DNA of 64,000 nt. Source: Cadophora sp. MPI-SDFR-AT-0126 (taxonomy: Eukaryota; Ascomycota; Leotiomycetes; Helotiales; Ploettnerulaceae). The DNA lies in assembly GCA_020747065.1 (NCBI GenBank), contig JAGMVK010000012.1:868001-932000 (forward strand), written 5' to 3'. Both the position numbers and the translations under genes were made by a program. Each line of letters opens with the position of its first letter. Position 1 is the stretch's first letter. Positions 56,852 to 64,000 of this stretch are shown here, piece by piece. The notes under the pieces are model-generated. The model ran no database searches. It had not been told where the DNA came from and worked only from the letters and a program-made list of their open reading frames with translations.

Positions 56852-59800
56852 CCGTTATGGCGAGTGAAGCTACCTCATGGTCCTTGGGGGAAGCTCGAGG
56901 CTGCAATGAGGTCCAAGGCTGGATGTTATAGCTTGTTGGGCGGGCTTTAAAGCCACTTGACGCATGTCACGTGGATTGGTATCACAAATTGTTTCCTACA
57001 AGAAGCGCCAATGTAGCTATGCAGAAGATGGTGTTTGAAGATGTTTTGAATCGGTGAGTAACCTCCTGAAGCCCTGCCTTGTCGATAGACAGGAGTGCTC
57101 GAACTTCTGTTACCTATGCCTGTTTGCATCTCGATTCGCTTAGCCAGCACCCGGCCCGTTTCCCTCGTCTTTGACATCCCTCCTATAAAGAGATAGAATT
57201 GCATGGAGGCGGTGAAGCTAAGCAACACTCGAAGCTAATGTAACGCTCATGGAATTCCATCGCGAAGAACACACCCAATTGTCCATCGATTTTGAGGTGG
57301 CTGGGGATGGCCACGGTCTTCACTCTGCCCACTATCCAAAACACCAACTTCCAAACCCAAATCGAGCATGCCTCACTCTAACGAAGACAACATTTACTTA
57401 GGTTGCTTACTGTTGCCAACAGAATGCGTTTTCCCTCGATGTCAACCAACAGAATGCACTTTCTCATCGCACACCTACAAGTTGGCCGTTCTGCCACTTT
57501 CTGGAAAAACAAAGACAGGCGATGCAACCTAACATAAGCAAACCAACAGCAGATGTGAGCACACGCAATTACAGAATTATATTTTTCACTTTCCGGGTAC
57601 AGAAATGCAGGGTGCTTATGCCCAACATCAGTGTGCACAAAAGCATGTTGTTGAAAGTAAGCCAGCCCAACAAAGTTTATTATGAGGAAGCTTAGAGAGT
57701 AACAAGCGAGATGCCTGACGAAGAGTTTTGGGACAAAACAGAAAAAGAGCTATTATAAGTCGCATATTTAAGCCTGTGCAAACACCATAACTACGACGAG
57801 AATGAAACCATATGAATTTGATTGAGCGAAGTATGACGAAGATTTATGAACTCGTATAATCGCTCACCACATGCAGGCGCTGGTAACGAGTAAATCCGTA
57901 TTACAACTTTCTTCCCAATGGCGCTTAGAACTTCCGAAAACCGAATCTGAACGCCGAATCTCAAGATTTAACAAATTATAAGCATCACAAACCGTCAAGT
58001 CATCAAAGCGTCAAGTCCTGACCATTCATGGTATTGCCTTCACCTGAAATCCTTGCTCTAATCCGAAGAAAAGCTTGATCTAGAGGCGTTGCAAAACTCT
58101 CGCTCACTCGAGCGATTAAAGAGGTTTTGTAGCAGCAGTGAACTGAGTTTGCGGAATCAGAATGAGCAAACTTTTCGTGTCCATGAACGTGGACGCCCGA
58201 GAGCCATGAAACTCAAATTCTTACAGCGTCCAATCAATGAGGGAAGGCGAATGAAAACTCAATCGCTAGGAAGAATACGAAGAGTTCCAACTGAAGAAGG
58301 ATAGAGTTTAGTATCGCGCAATAGGGAGCTTCTTTCTGAAAGTCAGTCAAAGGGCAAGGTCTCCTCGCGAGCTTATTGCGCTCCACTACCGACAACGTTC
58401 AGCTCTGGCTGTGGACCACTAGGAATGCATTCCAGGTGTTCATTTCCACGTGATTACCCGTTTGGGCCTTTGTTAGATTCTCGCGTTTTAGGGGCGAAGA
58501 GAGTTCTCTCCTGAGATCACAAAGTCTCTCGAGTAGGAAGCACTGTAGCCAATGCGCTCCATGAACAATCGAACCGTGAGCCTATTTTTGGAAACACGCA
58601 GTAGATTATTACATGCTGTGAAACGCAATATGGCTGGCCATCGGCAATCGTTGGCCGATGCCCTCCTCAATCTCGGGAACAGAGTGAGATTTCATGCATA
58701 TGGTACGGCACAGTAATGCAGCAGAAATTGCCGAAGGGCACATCATTCTGCAGCCACGCCGTCGTAGCACATCTTGCGGCCCAACCGCGATCAATGGCAT
58801 GTTGATGAGGGCATTCGCAAGATCATGGAATGTTACTTCATGGAGCGACGTGAAAGTGGGCCGATCTTGGTCCATCCGCGATCGAATGAGCCCGCCGGCC
58901 GGGATAGCCCTCAGCTTGGACCCTGCAGGAAGGTTTCTCCAGACCCTTCGGTTAATCTCACTTTCCGTTCCTGAATCTGAAGGAATAGGAGAAACTCTCT
59001 CCGGAATCTTTGCCTTTTGCCGCTGCGTTGCATGCCGCTGAACGGAGTTTCTTGGAAAAGGATGGTTTCTTTCTCCAGACCGGGCAGATCCGCGACTTGA
59101 GGCTGCAGCTGGGATATCCCAAATAGAGTTGCTTGAAAAAAGTGGAAAATTGCTGCTGGTGACCTTTGTTTCGTTTCACCAGTCGAGTCTTGTTGACCGC
59201 CCTTGTACCCGTGCTCACCAGTGACGGGTGGAGATTCTGGACGGGTGATGAACTTGCGTGGCTTTTGTTTCCCACGTGAAGACGTTGACGTATGTCTTGG
59301 TTTGAGGATACTTTTGCGCTGCTTGAGTTGAGGCTGTTGGAGTTATTTCGAGATGCTAGCCACTTGGCTTAGCCCTGATTCTCAACTCGTTGCGCTAATT
59401 TTTGGGCTTCGCAATCAAATTGAGCTTGGCGAGACGGATGTTCCTCATTAAGATATACTTCTGACAACAAGACTTGCAGCGACCTGTAATCTCCAGGAAA
59501 CGGATTTAGAAGTCTGGAGACTCGCTGAGACAACCCAGAACAAGGATTTGATGTAGTTCTGATAAGCACCGGGTTGTAGATCTGACTTCTGTACCTCGGA
59601 TAGGGACCATATGATGGCATGATAGCATATCGCTGTGGAAATGAGGTTTCCACTGTTTTCATCTTGTGGGAACATGTTCAGACGAACATTTGCGATCATG
59701 ACCTCACATAGAGGGTGATCATGTCGCAGAGGGGGCGATCCAGGACTCAAGCCATATGCGAGGAATCTGTTGATTCCAACATCAGTCCACGAATCAAGTA

Positions 59801-60810
59801 GGATCATCTGCCACTTACGACGGAGTCATCCAAGTCATTTGGATACGCGGGCTCGGGGTCCGCATAGAGTTGTACGCCTCTCTATTGATGATCTGGATGA
59901 AATCGAGAGGTTTCCCTTTTGAGCGACTTCAAACCTCGTCTGTTACACATCGCGTCATGGCCTTATTTGATTGGACGATATGTATATGCCATGGTGCAGA
60001 TGTTTCGAGTTGATGGTGGCGTGGCGCTGATTGGCTTTCCCGATAAACAGGAAGCATGGGTGTATGCCGGGGCGGGTTCAGCGGTTTGTCGCCTCCTTTG
60101 ACAGCACGGCAGGGCAGGGCAGGGCCATGTGGTCGAAGGGCCGCCGGCCATGAAACAGCACAGTGATTGTTGGGTGCAGTAACTAACTAACCTACGACCT
60201 ACGGTAGTGCACTGCGACAGTACAGCACAGGAAAGTGCCCGCCCGAGGTTTGATAATAATAGTGGTTAAGCCTCTCAATTTCAGGGCTTTGAGGCGCTTT
60301 GGACACTGTATTCCGGGCTCTGGTAATGCCTTTGACGGCTCATCATCCTCACTCTCATACTCTCCCTCCCATTGCATTCATTGCATTGTTCCTCGGCCAA
60401 GCAAGCGAGAGTGAGTACAACCTCGTCCAGCATAGAGCCAAGAGCCGCGGATACGCTCACGGTCTGCGGTCAAATAGCGTACAGTAGTAAGTTTTGTAAA
60501 CAAATCTTCCCGTCTTTGTATGCACTGTATGTAGGTATGAATGATAGACAACACGATTACGGCTGTACTCGGATACGAGGACTGACTGAACACCAACCAG
60601 CTGCTCTCACCCAGTAGTCCCTCGCCTCTCCCTACTCTCCTCTCTGGCTGTTTGGGTCCAAACATTCAAGCTCTTGTTTTTCGCGTCCATGGTCAAACTT
60701 ACGCTTCAAATGCACCCATTATTCGCCGACTGGTGAGTCCGTCCCTCCCTCCCTCGCTCCCTCTAACCCAGTCAAGCTACGTCTCAGATGCAGGGGTCTG
60801 GTCTGCCCAC

Positions 60811-60834
60811 AACCTAACCTGACCTAACCTGACC
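60811..60834. repeat. CCTAA/CCTGA tandem repeat
   Basis: Four imperfect pentamer units (AACCTAACCTGACCTAACCT and on) in the MAPKKK upstream region. It is not a telomeric array: the unit is five bases and short. Confidence 0.65.
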
Positions 60835-60838
60835 TTCT

Positions 60839-60873
60839 CATGCCCATGCCCATGCCCAAACCCATGCCCATGC
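60839..60873. repeat. CATGCC tandem repeat
   Basis: About six imperfect copies of the hexamer CATGCC, immediately after the CCTAA-type repeat. Confidence 0.7.
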
Positions 60874-61664
60874 TTGGCCCCCCATCTCAGTTGTAGATGC
60901 TCGTGCACCCGCTGTCGTTTCAGACCAACCTGTTGATCCATCCAGATCCACCAGAGCGCGAGCAGCCAGCCCAATCACCTTCTCCCAAAATCCAGCGAGG
61001 AGCTCCCGAGGAGCAGGGAGTACCAAGAGTGAGAGGCGAAAAGACCTTCGCGATCCATGCTATCCTTCCCTCCCTCCATCCATCCATCTCCCTCACGCGC
61101 TTCTCTCTTTGATAGTCAATCATAGAGGCCGTCCTCGCCGCCCATCCTCCGTCTTCCGTTCTTTGTTGTTGTTGAGAAGCGCGACTCGATTCGACTTGAC
61201 CGGTCCATCTGAAGCAGTTGCTTGAAAGGAAAGGAAAGAAAAGGGGTTTATTAATCGGCAGATTGTCTTTCATGCTCCGGTAAGCACGAGCAGGACAGGA
61301 CATACAACGAGCGAGCAGCCACGACCCTTCAACCTCAAAAAAGCAACCGATCGATCCGCTACGACCACCCTGCCCTGCCTCGCTCATTCGAAACACCGCG
61401 TCTCCGTCTCGAAAGGGAGTCACCTCACTCACCTTTTGAAACCACAGACATCGCATCACTCCACACAGATCTAAAGAAAACACCTTCAGACGCGACGATC
61501 CTGGAAGATCTCCATACGCAGCCTGATCACCCAAAGCTCCGGGACAGCTTCGACTGTATAATATCAAAAGAGCCTCCCACTCTGTAATACATACCCAGTT
61601 TGACATTCATCCCATCTTGCAACACCCCTCGAATATTAAACGCCATCGACCTCATTCAAGCCTC

Positions 61665-61700
61665 ATGCGGAGAGAGCATTCCTCACGATGGCCATGTTAG
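61665..61700 (+). promoter_or_regulatory. Upstream ORF overlapping the MAPKKK start
   Basis: An 11-codon frame (MRREHSSRWPC) starts at 61665 and stops at 61698-61700, past the main ATG at 61688 and the second Met at 61694. Ribosomes that use it cannot reach the main start by simple reinitiation, so it may dampen translation. Presence in the mRNA is assumed from the long leader. Confidence 0.45.
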
Positions 61701-64000
61701 CTTCCAAATCGCCGTTTCCGGCGACCTTGGGTTCGACCTCCTCCAACCTCTCTTCATCATCAGCCCAAGGAAATATCCAATCGAGTCGGAGGGCACCAGC
61801 CATGATTTCCTCAAATCAATCCTTCGCGAGCCCGACAGAGTCCGAGTTCTCCGATATTGAGGGTCCAGAGTCAGCGAAGAATTGGGATGAGGAACGTGTA
61901 TGTGACTGGTTGGTCACGGTGAACTGCGGAGAGTACGAGAAGATCTTCCGGAAGAACAACATCAATGGAGAAAACTTGTTGGAGATGGATAAGGCCGTGC
62001 TACAGGAGATGGGCATCGACAAGATAGGGGACCGGGTGAGGCTGTTCCTCAACATCAAGAAACTGAGGACGAAAGCCTATGCCAATCAAAAGAAGAGGAA
62101 TAGAGTGAGTTAAAAAGTTGACGACAATCTACTTCTCTCCATACTGATATTACTAGGACTCCTTCGCTGGTCTTGAAACGTTTACCCCTTCGTCAACCGG
62201 CTCGCCGAAACCTCTCAACTCCGCAAGAGCGATACCGACTCCATCCGCGAACAAGAGATACTCGAGACAGTTCGATGGCTTCAACCCAGCCACAGCCATC
62301 CCAGAGAATGTCAGCAAACCACCTTCAAGACCCAGCTCACCACTAGCTGGATCGGAAGCTCGAGTTGCCAGACAGGCAAGATACGGTGTCCTGAGCCCAG
62401 CAGAGATCTCAAGACGAGAGAATGCCCAAGGATACTTCAACGGCGCAAGCAATCCTTCAAGTGCTGCGACAATAAGTGGTAGACGGCCTGGAACTCCTGG
62501 AGACGGACAACCGCAGACTGCACGACTGATTCACAATCATACCCGTGGCAACGGTAGTATTGACGGCTCATTAATGGCCCAACTACCACAGAATCAAGAC
62601 ATCATCAGAGTCATTTCATCTGGGGGACTAACCAAGGTTGTGCGGATTGTGGATTGCCAATCATGCGACGAAGTCATGAGGTTAACGTTAAGGAAATTTG
62701 GATATCGGGAGGATCACGATAGGAACTACTGCTTCTATGTACTGAATGGTGTCGATCCCGACCCTAGCCAATGTCGAAGGTTACCTGAGGCCGACCTGTG
62801 GAGGATCATCAAGGATACCAGAAGACCAGAACGGAATCGACTTATATTACGGAAGATCCATCAAGGCGAGCCTGGAGAGGCCGAGCTTCAACGAGCAGCC
62901 AGCATTGCAATGGAAGAGACTGCCACCAACAGAAGCCGCTTACCAGAGGGTATGGACAAACGAAGCCAGCTAAAGGTCCAACAAGTTTTGGGCGAGACTT
63001 TCAACGATGGACCTCAACACCCACTTTCGCCGGCGTCATTCCAATCCGGAACTTCAGCTGTTTCCGCTGGTGAACGGGAACGTAATGTTTATAATGCGGC
63101 AAAGGATCTAGAGAGGCCACCATCCATGGAGCAACCAAGAGACACCGCAAGACCTCGACCCAGTGGGAAGAAGGGTGTTCTTCGACAGTTCTTTGGCCAA
63201 AGACCTCCCAGCGAATTGATCACTTCGGATTTGACGACATATTTCCCAGATCATCCACGTGAGGAGATCGATCGTACCGCGAGGCTCTCGTTACGAAGAT
63301 CGACTCGTCTGAGCAAGGTCAACAGTCGCTTAAGTGTCGCCAGCAACTTGAGCTTCGCGTCAAGTGTTGCCGATGCACCACCCATGCCGACAATTGCCGA
63401 CACATGGCTCAGCGGCAACAGCCAGCTCGCAAAAGTCAGACCTTTGGATCTGTCAAGGGGTAACAGCGGACGCTACAGAGACTCCGTAGCGTCATCAATG
63501 CTGGAACGTGTCCAGGAAGAATCACCCATTGAACCAAACCGAAAATCATATGTCTCCTTTGACAGTGGTTCCGACACTACTAATGTCAATGTCACCGACC
63601 CTGATGGAAACGTCATTCAGAACAGCTACTTCGAAGATGGGAGTACAGAAGCTGGCGGCTCTCTGAGAGAGATCAGTCAAGCTCTGAACGACGATGGAGA
63701 GGATGAAGACGAGGAACTACAAAGTTTCTTGGCCGGCGACTCCTGGGATGACAGCAAGTGGATGAAGGGTGCTCTCATTGGTCAAGGTTCATTCGGCAGT
63801 GTGTACCTTGCTCTTCACGCCGTCACTGGAGAACTTCTTGCAGTGAAGCAAGTCGAGGCACCGTCACCTGGAGCAAACAGTCAGAGCGACGCCAGGAAGA
63901 AGAGCATGATCGATGCTTTGAAGCGCGAGATCAGCCTTCTGAGAGACCTTCAACACCCCAACATTGTCCAGTATCTTGGAGCGAGTTCTTCCGCCGAACA
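61688..64000 (+). CDS. STE11: MAP kinase kinase kinase Ste11, N-terminal 753 residues (partial)
   Basis: Top kinase of the pheromone/filamentation/pathogenicity MAPK cascade, acting with a Ste7 MAPKK and a Fus3/Kss1-type MAPK. Exon 1 is 61688-62104; after a 52-nt intron (GTGAGT to CTAG), exon 2 runs from 62157 to the window end without a stop. Order: SAM domain at about 65-130 (NWDEERVCDWLVTVNCGEYE and on), which binds the Ste50 adaptor; a Ser-rich linker; a Ras-binding domain at about 287-370 (IIRVISSGGLTKVVRIVDCQ and on); a long Ser/Pro-rich linker with STRLSKVNSRLS; then the kinase from about 674 with the glycine loop GQGSFGSVY and AVKQVE containing the ATP lysine. The rest of the kinase is beyond the window. 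Confidence 0.95.

Larger units (their letters stand above)
56852..61664. other. 4.8-kb region with no convincing gene
   Basis: Between VPS18 and the MAPKKK. Open frames are short and lack known motifs. One leftward stretch (about 59390-59900) looks weakly coding and might be a gene relic. The right third (60700-61660) has simple repeats and pyrimidine runs and is probably the promoter and long 5' leader of the MAPKKK. Confidence 0.45.

Noticed and set aside
58694..59041. Rightward open frame of 115 codons
   Set aside because: No family-like sequence, with an antisense frame of similar quality. Kept only as part of the gene-free interval.
60811..60834. Possible internal telomeric repeat (CCTAA-like)
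   Set aside because: The unit is five bases, mixed with CCTGA, and only four copies; it does not match the fungal telomere TTAGGG.

Overview
The window is nuclear DNA of a filamentous ascomycete (Pezizomycotina). Genes are split by short introns, mostly 45-66 nt, with GTAAGT-type donors and CTRAC-like branch sites. A HET-domain protein, a MARVEL protein, a yapsin-like protease, a pectate lyase relic and a SAM-RBD-kinase MAPKKK all fit this group. The protein flavour suggests a Leotiomycete (Helotiales) relative, but that is only an impression. No tool was run, so exon borders are hand-built from splice motifs, reading frame and family knowledge.

Layout. 1-12 kb: 3' part of the mitochondrial PGS1 gene, then four leftward genes: a type II Hsp40 with a perfect heat-shock element upstream, a UBA-UIM protein with a catalytically dead USP-like fold, the E2 enzyme CDC34, and a proline iminopeptidase. 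12-24 kb: the spindle pole gene cut12 and origin-recognition gene ORC2 share a 328-bp divergent promoter. Next come tRNA isopentenyltransferase with two possible starts as in yeast MOD5, a small orphan, and a 1294-aa orphan in six exons. 25-33 kb: a seven-TM protein with a Cys-rich ectodomain, an SDR, a MARVEL protein, the urease accessory gene ureF, and splicing factor CWC2. 34-45 kb: a decayed pectate lyase, a rhomboid protease, a V-ATPase proteolipid with a 13-nt micro-exon, a Ser/Thr-rich single-pass surface protein, an aspartic protease, and an intron-containing tRNA-Lys(CTT). 45-57 kb: a HET-domain protein followed by a broken CorA-like gene, an acyltransferase-3 protein, a Fic-domain gene with a frameshifted tail, and VPS18 with its C-terminal RING. 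57-64 kb: a 4.8-kb stretch without a convincing gene, rich in simple repeats, then the first 753 codons of the STE11-type MAPKKK, which runs off the window.

Most genes are single-copy housekeeping genes (lipid synthesis, protein quality control, cell cycle, vacuole sorting, splicing, MAPK signalling) mixed with accessory genes (pectate lyase relic, HET protein and broken neighbour, Fic, acyltransferase). No secondary-metabolite cluster, transposon or CRISPR array was seen. The strongest candidates for undescribed biology are the dead USP-like protein, the 1294-aa orphan and the seven-TM orphan.
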